The notes: generated by a model from the letters alone, not told the origin. 64,000 nucleotides of DNA from Ottelia alismoides (GCA_037367405.1 JAZKJV010002332.1:434001-498000), one strand, 5' to 3'; positions 35,941-48,114 are shown, numbered from the stretch's first letter. Translations and numbers: made by a program.

Positions 35941-36380
35941 CATTTTTACTTCGGATTTATCCTTAATATCCATATCAAACTCCTGGAGTAGCAATATCCA
36001 CATAAGAAGATGCGCCTTCGCATCCTTCTTTTCCATGAGATATCTAACGGCTGAATGATCGGTATAAACTGCCATTTTTGAGGCAAGAATCGCGTACCTA
36101 AACTTCTCTAAAGCCCAGACTACTACAAGCATCTCTTCCTTGGTCATTGTATAATTCCTCTTTCTTGGATCCAAAACTTTGCTTGCGTACTGAATTGTGA
36201 ATGAAATCTAATCTCGCCTTTTCCTTGATATGTCTCCTATAGCAAAATCCGAAGCATCAGTTACGATCTCAAAGGGAAGAGACCGATCAGGAGCCTATAA
36301 AATAGGTGAGTCACAAATCTTCTTCTTAAGGAGCTGAAAGGCCTCAAGACACATGTGATATACAAAGAACTAGCTGTCCT
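35941..36380 (-). pseudogene. Athila RNase H domain (element A)
   Basis: Minus strand: EIVTDASDFAIG at about 36270 (with the first catalytic Asp in TDAS), then [20 protein letters not shown], an [15 protein letters not shown] helix with the conserved Glu region, and [18 protein letters not shown] with the TDH motif at about 36065-36010, ending [15 protein letters not shown]. This order is typical of gypsy RNase H fused to RT. The main open stretch is 36174-35938 (78 codons), with a stop upstream. RNase H would digest the RNA strand during reverse transcription; the domain is broken by frame changes. Confidence 0.8.
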
Positions 36381-37350
36381 TTCCTAAGAGCTCAGTCAGG
36401 GGTCAGACAATCATAGAAAAATCCTTAATAAATCATCTATAAAATACAACAAGTCCTAGAAATGACAAAACTGACTTGATGTTGGTTGGTGGATCAAGTT
36501 TCTCGATCACATCCACCTTGGTAGGGTCAATCTCCATTCCTTTCTTCAAGATGACATGCCCCAACACAATACCCTCCTTAACCACAAAATGACTTTTTTC
36601 CTACGAGAGTACCAGATTCACCTGTCTACACCTCTGAAGGACTCAATCCAAATGTGCTAAACAAGAGTCAAATGAGTCAACATGGATCGAGAGCTCATCC
36701 ATGAAGACCTCTAGAAAATCCCCAACCATCTCGGCAAACAAGACATTCATGCACCTCAGAAAAGTACCTGGGCAGTTGCATAGGCAAAAAGACATGCGTG
36801 TGAATGTGTATGTGCCAAAAGAGCATGTAAATGTGGTCTTTTTCTAGTCCTCGGGGGCGATGGCTACTTGATTTTAGTCGGATTACCCATTAAGAAAACA
36901 GAAGAACTCTTTCCCCGCTAATCTCTCCAAAATCTGATCAATAAAAGTTAGGGGAAAGTGCTCTTTCTTGGTCGTAGCATTCAAGCACCCGTAGTCAACA
37001 CAGGCGCACCACGACGTACGTACTCATGTAGTAATCTCAACTCCCTCCTCATTGGTGACCATTTGAATTCCAGACTTCTTTGAGACAACATGTAAATTTT
37101 CCACCTATTTGGAGTTAGATATTGGGTAAATAAAATCCTCTCCACAACATTTCTCAGTCTCTTTCTTAGCTACCTCTTGTAGATTTGGACAAGATCCGAC
37201 CCGATCCATCCTATGGCCTTATAGTTCTTCTGTAATACTTCTAACAATCTAGTCTCTAAAACTTCTCTACAGTCAACCTAGAACTAATGACAACATGAAA
37301 CTTATTCTTTGGTCCTATAAGGAAGGAACACTTGAGTATAGGAGGTAGTG
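36381..37350 (-). pseudogene. Athila reverse transcriptase (element A), catalytically altered
   Basis: Conserved blocks survive in shifting frames on the minus strand. They are the ELKPLPPILK block just before RT (about 37365), the catalytic block FLEVFMDELSIHVDSFDSCL at 36720-36660, then GYCVGACHLEERNGD (family VKEGIVLGHVI) near 36590-36530, and a KVDVIEKL / PPTN-like segment near 36500. The active-site motif, FMDD in functional relatives, reads FMDE (36705-36694), so one of the two metal-binding aspartates is replaced. Many stops and frameshifts are present. RT copies element RNA to DNA in cytoplasmic particles; this copy is inactive. Confidence 0.8.
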
Positions 37351-38400
37351 GCTTTAACTCTAGAAAGGATAATCATTTGGTACATCAGGCTGAACTACCA
37401 CTGAATCTGGAGATGTGTTGCATAGTGGAGATGAATCATCTTTAATGTTGTCCACCAACTGAATTGAAGAATAGGGAGTCGCATCACCAAAGAAACACGA
37501 TACTTCGGCCAAAGCCATGTCAAACTCATCATCTAATTCCCTTGATTGTTCTGAAGGAGAAGGAACTGATAAGTCCAAAGGGACCTCAAAGTCAACAAGG
37601 GAATAGGGAGATGCATAACTCAAGAGCTCTAGCAATGTATCAATAATTGTTATGTGTAATTTGTCCTCTCCATATGAGAGGGTATCTATCTATATTGTCG
37701 GGTTATGTGCCCAAATCGTAACTATGCTAACTACATTGCAGACTACCTTTGAAAAGGAAGAGAAATCTGTGCTAGACTCTGAATGAGGTCACTGCCATTT
37801 TGTTTTCTTCATTTGTAGTTCCACTTCTCTGCTTGGAGAATAGAACTTCATCATCCCTTTCTAATAATTGAATGAAGCTTCTGCGGTCCAAAGTAAGGGT
37901 CATTTAAGGATAATCTGTGATAATATGTGAATCCCTCCAATGATTAGGGATGTCCATGTCAAGGAGAGTGATGTCCACCCTGTAGTCTTGTCCCTCAATC
38001 AAGATAATGACATTCTTGACATCACCCTTAGCCATTTTTATTGATTTATCAGCAAACTAAAGTAACGCATTGGATCAACGTAAAGGTCCCAACTTTAGTT
38101 TCTCGTATAAGGCAAAGGGTAATAAGTTGATCGAAGAACCATTATCTATTTGAATGTACGCAAACTCTATGTCATCGATATGACTCACCACATAATGTGC
38201 ACCTAAATATCTCTTCTTCTGTGGTAACTTCTGGTTCATGATACACAAGGTAGTGGCAACCGATAGAACAAGGGTCTTAACGTAGATGTTTGGTTTCTTC
38301 CTACTAACTCTACTAGGTGTACATCTCACCTTCAAGTACTTATGGAATATAGGATGAATGGCCGCATACTCATCAAATGGCACCTTAACCTTGATGTTAT
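37351..38400 (-). pseudogene. Athila protease and protease-RT linker (element A)
   Basis: The frame 38383-38075 ends with a retroviral-type aspartic protease start: DNGSSINLLP followed by FALYEKLKLGP, where D-N-G is the active-site triad (Athila relatives commonly have D-L-G). The next part in a shifted frame (about 38060-37900) includes a VKNVIILIEGQDY strand and an LLDMDIPNH segment, as in the family. The flap and C-terminal part are decayed. The frame 37635-37360 is an acidic linker ending before the ELKPLPP start of RT. In intact elements the protease processes the gag-pol polyprotein. Confidence 0.75.
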
Positions 38401-39273
38401 CTTTACAAAATCATGCCATTTCAAGATCATCTTTTTTAATCTTATTAATGATGTGCTTTCTGTTCGTAAGAGCACGGGGAAAGGGATAGTTAAGAAGTAT
38501 GTGAATACTAAGAAAAATAAACAGAGACATGCACTTTATTATCCATAGAAACTGAGTTTTTAACATATGAATATTTAAAAATGGGAATAACAACTTAATC
38601 ATCTACTACGAGATGGGGAATACCTTCTGATTGTGCATTCTCCACATCCGAAGGTACAAGGTCCTCCGTAGACTTTGAATGCAATGCTTGTTGCGCCGCT
38701 CTTGTACTCCTCATAGATCTCCTCGTGGAAGTCTCTTCTCTCTAGTGATCTCTCTAAAGATGTATGGCATCATCATCATCTCAAGTCTCCGCAATAAGAG
38801 CCTCAGAGTCGATCCTCTCCATGTCCCTAGCCTGATCAGGTACGACCATGGTCCATCTACTCATGAGAGACATATGATTAACGTAATCAAATGGAAATAT
38901 CTCGTGCCAAATTTTTAATAATATGAGTAGTATACCTGAGCTAACTGTTGTTGCTACTGAGGTTTGTTCTGCTGCTGGGATTATCCTGAACCTAGGCATT
39001 AATGGATGTAGTTGGGGCAGTGCACTCATCATTTAGACAAGATAGACGGTTGAGGACAACCCTCATTCCCTACACTTCATTACTGTAGAAACACAACTCC
39101 TCCAAAATCTGTCACTGCATATCCATGGGACCTAAAGATGAATGTTGTTGTTGTGAAGAAGAAGAAGGCAAAGATGAACACAGAGAATGACCCTGATGGC
39201 CATACGAATGTTGATTTTGTTGGGGATGCTGTTTAAAATGCATGCCCTGCTGGCCCATCTGGTATGTCTGTTG
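38401..39273 (-). pseudogene. C-terminal gag portion of element A, left of the B insertion
   Basis: Minus strand, directly adjacent to the B target duplication. A frame from 39273 is glutamine- and histidine-rich (HQQTYQMGQQGMHFKQHPQQ), continuing with QNQHSYGHQGHS and an SSSSQQQHSSLGPMDMQ stretch at about 39180-39110. It matches in frame and composition the glutamine-rich end of gag on the other side of B (near 51612-51640). Beyond 39100 the frame is decayed. The segment nearest the protease includes a KKDDLEMA helix end. No zinc knuckle is seen. Confidence 0.65.
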
Positions 39274-39278
39274 ATGCC
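39274..39278. repeat. Target-site duplication of element B, left (ATGCC)
   Basis: Identical to 51607-51611 and directly outside the TG start of the left LTR. Confidence 0.85.
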
Positions 39279-40822
39279 TGTTGGTCGTGATTTTCTCGAG
39301 GATCGGAAATTAATGAAATGTAAATGTCGTTGCTATCCCCAAAAATCCCGCGACAAACAAATATTTTTTTATTTTTGCAACTTATTAACCTGTATAGCAG
39401 ACAAGATCGAACTCAAGGAGGCAACAATTCCCGAGGGATATTCAATTAATTGACAAAAAATCAATTACAAGAAAAAGGAAATCTCAAAGGCAAACTATCC
39501 TTGATTTTTGTGGAATTTTTCTCTTTTTTATTTATATTTATATTTTTTATAATTTTTATTTTCTGATTTTCAAATTTTTTATTGATTTTAATTTTTGCGA
39601 TTTTTTATTTTTAAAAATAAATAACAATATGAACAAGATAAGAAATACGCACACCAACACTTTTTGTAATTTTCAATTAGTTTTCAATTATATCAAAAAT
39701 GCTCAGAAAAAACCAGAGAAAATATTTTTGTGTTTTGAAGATTTTGAAATATTTTTGGGTATTTTTGTAGAATTTCTAGATGTTTTTTGTATTTTTCTAA
39801 AAATCAAACAATAACAAAAATGAGAAATAGTGCACGTCCTGGAGTCATTTGCAAATTAAAAATATTTTAAGTACCCAAAACTCCTGGCAATTATTTTTAT
39901 CATAAAATAGGGACAATTATCTACAAATAGGAAGTGAAATGATAGTTTTTGGATTTTTGTAGATTTTTTTATGATTTTTGGGTTTTATAAGAAATTAATG
40001 CACGCAATTTGTATAAAAATTAAAAGACAATGAAATAAAACTACCCTAATTTTTTTAAATTTTTGGAGATATTTTCAAATTTTTATGAATTTTTGAATTT
40101 CAGGAGGTGAAAAATGACATTTTTTTATTTTTTTGTAATAATAAATGAAGACAAAATGCAATGAAATTTTCATACAATGAAGATGCACACTACAGGAGTC
40201 TAAGTTAATTTTTTGAGAATTTTTTGACTAATAAAAACATTTATTTCAATAGAATAATCATGCAAATTGAAGAGCCTGAATAATAGTGATTGAAATGCAA
40301 ATATTTCAAGTTTTAGCATAAAAATATATTAATAAATAGATGCAGAGGAGAATTTATAATTTACTCTATGGAAATCGTGCTCTACACGTGATGTGTTCTG
40401 GTAGGGGCGTGTTTGTAATTTAAAAAAAAACTCCAGGGACACAAATGTAATTTGCCCAAATTTTTTTATACAACCCTACTTCTTTTCTTTTTGCTTTCTT
40501 CGTTTTCAGGTTCAAGAGGGCATGGGAAGTGTCGACGCCTCCACTGCACCTTCTCTCCATGCGATGACGGGCAAGGGCGACGGCTGGGGGCTTCGGCGGT
40601 CAAAGGTGGTTGACAGTTGTCGCGGGGCGGTGGATTCAACTAGAGGAGGCATCGGCGGCTGCGGCGTGCTGGTGATGGAGTACTTCAAGGCGGTGGAGTG
40701 CGCACGATGATGGAGGAGTGTGGAGGTTGGATTTTAGAGGGTGTAGAGGACGCCCGCGGTGGCGATTCCAGGCGTAGAGGGCGGTGGCGATAAGGAGGTT
40801 GGCGGCGGTTGCGTCTTCTGAG

Positions 40823-41060
40823 GGTGGAGAGGCTGCCCACAGCGGCGGTTCCATGAGATGATGACAGTGGAGAAGAGGCATTGAGGGCAGGGCTCGGTGG
40901 TCGGCGGCGAGGTGGAGAGGCTGCCCGCGGCGGCGGTTCCAGAAGATGATGACGGTGGAGAAGAGGTGTCGAGGGCAGTGCTCGATGGTCGGCGGTGAGG
41001 TGGAGAGGCCGCCTGCGACGGCGGTAGTGCGGTAGTAGATGAAGGAGGGGGGTCGCTGGC
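40823..41060. repeat. 88-bp minisatellite in the B 3' LTR
   Basis: Unit starts (GGTGGAGAGG) are at 40823, 40911 and 40999, a spacing of 88 bp each. Units include CGGCGGTTCCA and a GTGGAGAAGAGG core. The third unit is partial. Confidence 0.85.
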
Positions 41061-41764
41061 GGTGGCTGATGGCTTCCATCCCCTTCTTTTTTTTAATTTA
41101 TTATTTTTTTGATGTGAACAATAATGAGAGAAAATTTTTTATTATTTTTTTTGTAAATCCGAAATATAGGGAAAAAATAGGAGATAAGAAATGTGTTTGT
41201 TTTTTTTAAATTTTTAAATTTTTATTTTTTCAATGATCATGCAAAACAAAAGTTAGAGAAAACAAATATTTTTTTGTTTATTCACAAATCAAACTTCAGA
41301 GGCGAGCATGATGACTCAATCCCAACATTAAAAAAAATGGACTTTGTGAATGAAGATTCGGCGAAAAATGAGAGAATCGAATCCGGTTCTCCGACCACCG
41401 TACGTGGTCAGAGTTGATAGATCGTGGAAGATAGAAATTGAATGCGGAGAAATAAACAACGTGAGATGGAAAATCGAGTCGAAGCGGATCAAATCGTGAT
41501 GGAAATTTTTTTTAAGATCTAGAGAAACCAAATATAATAGAATTAAAATGCAAAATCTAAACTATGATTAACCTAAGATAAAAATGTGAAAAATGATGGA
41601 TCTCACCTTAGGAGCGAAAATGGACCATGATCACCTCGACAAGGCTGACTCACTGTCACCGGATGGCTTGGAGACTAGGCACCTTTCTCGACGAAATATT
41701 CTCTCTCGGAGATCGGGTTCCTCTCTCTAAAGATTAATCTAGTTGGAATGAGGGAGAAGGAGCC

Positions 41765-41774
41765 ATATAAATAG
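41765..41774 (-). promoter_or_regulatory. Putative TATA box in the B 3' LTR
   Basis: Plus strand ATATAAATAG; the minus strand, the element's direction, reads CTATTTATAT followed by a CT-rich stretch. The orientation is ambiguous, but the site is conserved in the other LTR at 50591-50600. Confidence 0.35.
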
Positions 41775-42783
41775 AAAAGATAATGGATATGAAATTTGAA
41801 TTTTTGACTTTTTGGATAAAGAGATAAGAGAGATGAAAATTGAAATGAGATAAAAATAAAAGACATATGAATTATTTATAAAATTAACTTTTTTTTTGAA
41901 TTTTCATCCCTTTATTTATTTGAATAAGAAATGTGATTTTTTATGGTGGTTAATTAAGAATAACAACTATATACATATACTATTTACATAAATGACAATA
42001 TATACAGGGGTAAATGAGCAAATTAGACTCGTTTTTTTATTTTAAAATTTTATTTTTTTTTAATTTTTATTTTTATATAATTAGTAAAAAATATTTACAA
42101 ATATATACAAATACAATATGTACAAAATACACCGGAAAATTGCATAAACCACCCCAGAAAACATACTTTTCAACCATAACTCCAAAATTTATGAAAATAC
42201 AGCCATTTTAAAGATAATATAATTTAGAATTGAATGGAAGCGAGATTGGTTCCTTTTGAGTTCATATGAAGCCGGAATTGGTCTTTCAATTAGTTCTTAG
42301 TGGCTTTTTCCATGTGTGGTTTCTTTTATTCTGTACATGATGTAATTGTGCAATTATTTTTATTACTTAGAACCATATTTATTTACAACTTTGGTTTTGA
42401 AAGTTATTTGATTTGAGGTCAATTAAGGTAAAAATAAAATAGTGTAGTATACAAATATACAAAGCACACAATATTTTTGGATTTTCTAATTGAGGACCCT
42501 ATCTCCCCCTACTTTATTCCGGGTCGATCAGGTCAAGTCTTGACCTTCTCTCGAGGTTCGGTCAGCATGTATCTATTACATATATACAACTTCCTTTTTT
42601 AATTTTTTCTATATTTTTCCTTTTATTATTTATTTATTTTAGGTTAAAATAATATACATTTATATAATATTTGCACACAGATGCAAGTTAGTAAGAAAAT
42701 GGAGTTAATGTTACATACATGTGTTTTATAAGGGATTTTAAGCTAAAATAAATGAATAAAGATGGTGAATCACAGATTCATCA

Positions 42784-42799
42784 TCCCCCTATGCTTTAC
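42784..42799 (-). other. Polypurine tract of element B
   Basis: Minus strand GGTAAAGCATAGGGGGA directly precedes TGATGAATC, the start of the 3' LTR. It primes plus-strand DNA in intact elements. Confidence 0.75.
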
Positions 42800-44892
42800 C
42801 TTTGCTAGTCCCTTAGCAAACACTTATTTGAAAGAAATAAGTGAAGAAAAAGAAAAAGAAAGGGAAAATAAAGAAAGCAGGACAATATTGAGTATTAAGC
42901 TTATCTTCATAAAATTGTACTTTGGAGCTCTGTCGGGCCGTTGGATTATTAGTGTGTCGGAACCTTAATGGGAGATGGAATTAAGACCTAATAGCCTCTA
43001 AGTTCCACAGGACTACTATTCAGGTCTCCTCAACACTCAAGTAAGAATATGTCTACATACACCAATTCTTATGAGTATGAATCTTTATTTGTACGGTGTA
43101 AATGAGGTATACCTCCCCATCTCAAAAGTAGCAAAGAAACAACCTCCCTCAACAAGGTAACTCTAGTTCCCCGGTCTTGCAACTCTTTCCTCAAGGAGCG
43201 GAGATATTCCCTTCTAAGTTCAAGTACAACCAGCTCAAGAAGAGGGGATGGAGAAAAGAATGGATGGTAAGCAGTTTAGCTACCTATCCTTGAATGCATG
43301 ACCAGTGTAGCCAAGTCATCTACTGCAAACTTACAAAAATTTGTCTTTGAAGCTCTTATTGATTTTTTTTAATCCTTGTATATACACTCCAACATGCATT
43401 TTACTTTTCAATCAGGCCTGTCAACTTTTGGAGATTCTGCATTTCTTAGATTTTTTTGAAGCATATACAAGGTGCATCATGTACATAAGGAGTTTTTCCT
43501 ATTGAGCCCGTAGACTATCCATCTTTTGAAGCATTATTACAACCCCACAGCATCCTGTCTTTAGACCTCAACATCGCTAGACAAGGTTGAGACGCACTTC
43601 CTTCCCTAGAGGAAGACGAGAGGTTCTGCCTAGATGTACTACCCTCGTATGCTACCCCAAGCTAAAAGATTCAGCCTCCTCACTACCTCATCCATGAAGA
43701 GCTATGTGTAGAGTGCTTGTCCAAGATATGCCACGGTCTGAAAGAATCATGTGTCTGCTATTAAATATTCTACTTAGACTAATCAAGATGATAGGTTAAC
43801 ATAGTCTTATGGACTCAAAGAATCAAGTCACTAGGACCTGAAAAGTCTTAACTCCATTTCTTGTAAGGTTCCTCTGAAATTAAGTGGATTACGGCCCAAC
43901 TAAGCTCTATTTTTCAATTTTATTCCAGACATAGTTTAAATGTCAATATTGTCCTGAAAAATGCACATGCAAATGCAAGAAAATATGAACAATGCAACGG
44001 ATTTTTTTTAAATGATGCACATGTGAAAAGAACATTTTTTTAACAATTTACTAATTTTGAATTTTTAATGGATTTTTGGAGAAAAATGCAGATGTAAATG
44101 AAAGTTTTTTTTGAATTATGCAAGTTTTTATAGATTTTTGGTTTTGTAGTTTTTTAAGGGAAAAGGGTTAGTAAAATATATACAACTATATACAAGAACT
44201 TTTTTATTTTCTTTTCTCCCTTTTTTGTTTTTGTTTTTTTTTTTGTGTTTTATTTTTTTTTGTGGTTTTTTTGTTGTTTTTGTTTTTTTGTTTTACACAC
44301 GTAGATTTTACAAATTATATACATAACCCTCCAAATAAATATATTTAAAAGTACGAGTTATGTCTAAAGTATATATACAATATATACGACACCCCCTATA
44401 CTTAGCTCGAACTATGTCCTCACAGTGATCAGAGAGCGAAAAAGGAAGACAGAACTCATGCTAAGCATAGAAAAGTGAAAAGACTCCTATGCTACAACGA
44501 CTCAAAGAAAAGATAAAAAGAAGAGAAGTTGGCGATCCCCCTATACTTAGGATCAACTAATTCTAAGTATACTAGAGTGTACAAAATGAGAAAAGCCGAT
44601 GAAGAGAATGTACAGACTCAAAAATAAAAAGACACAATATGAACAACATCACCCCCTCATACTTAGGGTAGAGTATCCCTAAGTATAGGCAACAACAAGA
44701 GTGCTGAAAAGGACGAATATGAACAACACAAATCATTCACCCCCCCTACACTTAGGATAAAGCACTTCCTAAGCATAGAATATACACACACACATATACG
44801 GAAAAGGGGTGAATGATAAAATGGGAGAAGAAAGTGTGAAACGAAAGGATATACAAGAGGAGTGGATGTACAAAGGTCAAGAATGTCAAAAA
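42800..44892 (-). mobile_element. 3' noncoding region of element B
   Basis: About 2.1 kb with no recognisable coding sequence in either direction, where RT, RNase H and integrase would lie in an autonomous relative. Two blocks (43505-43545 and 43740-43870) are shared with element E in reverse orientation. T-rich low-complexity sequence fills 44100-44300. Repeated polypurine-tract-like hairpins occupy 44392-44780. Confidence 0.65.
44392..44780 (-). repeat. Array of four polypurine-tract-like motifs, three with inverted partners (element B)
   Basis: CCCCCTATACTTAG at 44392-44405 and 44537-44550, CCCCCTCATACTTAG at 44652-44666, and CCCCCCCTACACTTAGG at 44740-44756. The second to fourth are followed within 8-14 bases by the inverted sequence (CTAAGTATAC at 44563, CCCTAAGTATAGG at 44677-44689, TCCTAAGCATAG from 44767), so each can form a hairpin. 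Spacing is about 145, 115 and 88 bp. On the element strand they read CTAAGTATAGGGGG, like the true polypurine tract. Confidence 0.75.
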
Positions 44893-45906
44893 CGAACCTT
44901 CTTGCAGGACCATTGAGGTGTGTATTTGAGAAGGTTCATCGATATTGGGATTATCATTAGACATAAATTTAGTAGGATAGACCAAGAATGTATCCTCATA
45001 AGTTTCAGATTGTGCAGGCATAAACTGATTAGTGGAAGTAGTAAGGTCATGTCCAACCTGGGAAGTCTCGCAAACATCAAAGTAAAATGGCTCAAAATCA
45101 TTATCAGAAAAGGTAGGATCAATTTAAGCCTGGCGAGCCTCTACCGGATAATCATCTTTATCAAAAGGCCCAAATTCCTTTATAAAAGTAATCAACTCAA
45201 ATTTGACTTGATCGGTCTCATCTAAATCAGGGTTAATAGGAATGGACTCGTCAGTGAAAGTTAGTCAAATCATGTCTGTCCTGTCTTGTCTCAGAGTCTG
45301 CCTTCCGCTCTAGGGTGTCTATCGTGTAAATTCCGTCGATGTCATCAATGCACCGCCACATACTAGAAGGGGGAACTCCAAGGTCTATGCTTTCTGAGTC
45401 TTCCTCCTTCAAGAGGAATTCTTGGGTTTCCTTTTCATCCAACGTATAACAAGAATCTCTGATATTATCATCGAGGTCAAATTCCTTGGGGTTGGCTAAC
45501 ACGGGAGAGATATCATGGGATGCAGGTCTCTGGTTAGTAGTGGGTGTAGTGATCAACACATCGCTCCCTACATCAAAACGGAAGCGAATCTCTCCTGAAC
45601 CATAATCAATAACGGCTCCTGTAGAGGCAAGAAAAGGTTGTTTTAGGATGATTGGAGGGTGCTCCATAGGGGTGGAGTTCTCCATGGCCATTACAACAAA
45701 ATCCGAAGTGAAATTCATGCCCTGAATAAGAATGACAACGTTTTCTAGAATACCCTTCGACCTCTTAATAGATCCATCAGCAAATTGAACTATCATCCTG
45801 GTTTTCATAAGAGGCCCAAGATGAAGAGAATGTACCATGGAGAAGGGTATTATATTGGTTGACGAACCGCCATCAAGGAGAGTGTTATCACAAGAGAGTC
45901 AGATAT
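44893..45906 (-). pseudogene. Athila-type protease plus acidic extension (element B)
   Basis: The protease active site LLDGGSSTNIIPFSM is read at about 45890-45840 in the frame that stays open to 45251. D-G-G stands in place of the usual D-S/T-G or Athila D-L-G. The frame continues with a VQFADGSIKRSKGILENVVI strand pair, an FVVMAMEN segment and ILKQPFLASTGAVIDYGSGE, the C-terminal psi-loop region (family ILGRPFLATGGALIDV). After a stop near 45250 and a one-base frame change, an acidic tail continues to about 44893 with one internal stop. The overlap with the gag-like frame reflects a frameshift. In family members it processes gag-pol; here no pol follows. Confidence 0.75.
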
Positions 45907-46713
45907 GGAGCAACTCGCAAGAGGTATGGTAGTGTTCCCATTCTTAAAATGTGGACGGTGAGAGATGGCATAGGCAGTGGCCATGGTCAAGATGTGACGC
46001 TCAGATCTTCTCCTTCGCTTACTCTTCTTATTTTGAGGAGTAGATAAATCTGTCATTGCCTGTTGAAGTGGGGCTTTAATGATCTCCTGAATAGTGGCCA
46101 CCACTTCAGGTTTAGTCAACATTTTTATGAATTTTTAGGCCTCATCCATACAAGGGAGGAGGTCAGAATCAGCATATACACAAGGATTGCCAAGAGCAGT
46201 CTGTGTAGTGGCATCCTCAGGGTCAAGATTGGGACATGTGGTGGATGATTCTGTGGAAAATTGGTTTGGCATGGGTGCCCTCTTCTCCCAAAATGAATCA
46301 ATATGATGTCTCCCAGAATCTTTTTGGATTTTTAAAATTTTCTCATTTTTTTGTATTTTGGGTGATTGTAAGCTCTCATGATTATCCTCAGTTGTATCCA
46401 TATCCTCAAACAGTGGAGCAGCGTTATGTCTCTCATTTATGATAAATATATTGCTAATCCTCGAATTCATATGCTCCATCATATGGTTCAGTGCCTCAAG
46501 TGTGGAAATCATGAAAGGTGATTCCAAAATCCAAGGATTGGGTGGTTTGAATGAGGGTGGGTGAAAATCAAAGTCCTCCAATTCCTGAAATAATGGGTTA
46601 GGCGGATATGCACAAAAATCATGAGGAAAGTCCTCCTGGAAAAAGGAAGGTGGATCGTTTGGAGAGTACGAGGTATCTGCGAAGATCATATTGAAATCAC
46701 TCTAGTCGGCCAT
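45850..46713 (-). pseudogene. Gag-like N-terminal protein of element B
   Basis: A minus-strand ATG at 46713 is followed by a stop after three codons; the open part runs 46689-46135 (184 codons), then a stop, then 46122-45850. The first part is proline- and acid-rich with no match I recognise. The second has a helix (PEVVATIQEIIKAPLQQAMT) and a basic KKSKRRRRSERH cluster. Position and the short acidic start resemble the beginning of element A gag, but the capsid-like gag block seen in A (52730-52302) is absent. It is probably an internally deleted gag. Function is unknown, and stops and the frameshift into protease make it a pseudogene. Confidence 0.55.
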
Positions 46714-48097
46714 CTCTGAAACAAAAGATGGGGATTGGGAGAACACGAGGGTCAAGTCAAAAGATATGGAGAAAAAGGCCCAAATGTACAGAAGGATCGA
46801 GTATGCGCACAAGAAATCAAACACAATACAACCCCCCCAAGTTCACCAACTCAACTCAAAGTGAAAACCGTAAAGGTTCAGTCAATTTATAAAATTTAGA
46901 GTTTGGTGAGAATACAATCTATCAGAGCGGTTAGAGGGAGCTGTTAGGAATCCAATGCTCTCAGGAGACTGGCCCAATCCTAAAGTAAGATCTTACCCAC
47001 CCAGTATGAATTGCGGGCAGTTTACCGGCTACCCGATCAATTCAATCTGTTAAGGACGTCACGGGCCGCTTTGCTGGCTACCGGAGAGACCCTCACTGGA
47101 GAATGAATAACCCAAGATAGTAGTCTGAAAAGAGTTCGGGCGTTGCTCTATCCTAGTGTGCGGGTCGCTCTCTCGCTACATACAAACCAAACAATGAGAG
47201 GGTTACTCTCCCCAAAATAATGATTTTTCCTTGTATTTTTTAGGGTCGAGTTTTCTTAAGCAGTCCCATATTTTAGGCAGTTGTCACTTGGTTAAAATAT
47301 TTTCAAAGAATTGCCTACCAAGTGTCCAATTTCCTTTTTAACTTATGTGAGTGAAAATAAAGGAAGGAGATCGGAAATGCCAATGCACGATTAAAAATAA
47401 TGATGCATGTAGAGGTTAGAGATGCGTACCTTGTCTCTAGTACTCTACATGCAAGTGATCTGCGCAGAATTTAAATAAACTACCGTATATGATGCAAACA
47501 AATCGTCCTAGATGATAGCTTCTATTAACGGAAAAGAACAAGTTAATTTGACTAAGCCTAAATTACGCTCTACTCTATAGGTACAAAAATTCTTGTTTAG
47601 GGTATGTGGACCTAATTAATTACCTGGCACAAGCAAATTAATTAAAGCACTCAAGAGGTAGCTCACGAAATCCGCGAGAAATAAAGAAAAATAAAGATGA
47701 TGAAAACAAAACCTGTGAGGTCTCCCAAGTGCACTGGCACTTGGTGAAACAACAAATGAATGCCCATTTACAGAGTTCAAAAGCTAGAAAAAAATCTCTC
47801 TTTTTTTTCTCGTCTCCTTCAATTCTTCTTCTCATCTTATCATGCTATCCTGCGGCTTGGTGAAGAATCAAGCTACCTCCACGTTGCATCGGTGCTTCGG
47901 CTCTCCTAGGATCGCCTCTTTCGCTCAACGGGCCCTCGCAAGAAAAAGAAAAGAGAATGTGTAAGAAATACAATTATCAAATATGAGAAAAGAAAAATGA
48001 AATGAAATTGTGAATATGAACAATGGAGTGAATGTGGAAAATTATACAACCAAGAATAGCTGGTCAAAAGAGAAACCTAACTACCCTCGTCGTGCAG
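46714..48097 (-). mobile_element. 5' leader of element B
   Basis: Noncoding sequence between the primer binding site and the gag-like frame. Short matches to the leader of element A (for example around 47330-47440 versus 53780-53900) suggest common descent. I see no RNA gene or further coding sequence. Confidence 0.6.
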
Positions 48098-48114
48098 CCT
48101 GGGCAACGACGCCA
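48098..48114 (-). other. Primer binding site of element B, tRNA-Asp type
   Basis: Minus strand TGGCGTCGTTGCCCAGG follows ...CCGACA-AAA, the end of the 5' LTR. Expected for tRNA-Asp: TGGCGCCGTTGCCGGGG. It differs at three positions. Confidence 0.8.

Larger units (their letters stand above)
39279..42783 (-). repeat. 3' LTR of element B (left)
   Basis: On the plus strand it starts TGTTGGTCGTGATTTTC and ends GATTCATCA. It contains an AT-rich part (39300-40500), a GC-rich island with an 88-bp tandem repeat (40520-41080), a sequence with a TATA-like box near 41770, and the shared CTCCCCCTACTTT block (42495-42570). A 147-codon minus-strand reading frame at 41079-40636 runs through the tandem repeat; it is much shorter in the other LTR, so I do not call it a gene. 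Confidence 0.9.

Noticed and set aside
40636..41079. A 147-codon minus-strand frame in the GC island of the B 3' LTR
   Set aside because: It translates the 88-bp tandem repeat; the matching frame in the other LTR is only about half as long.
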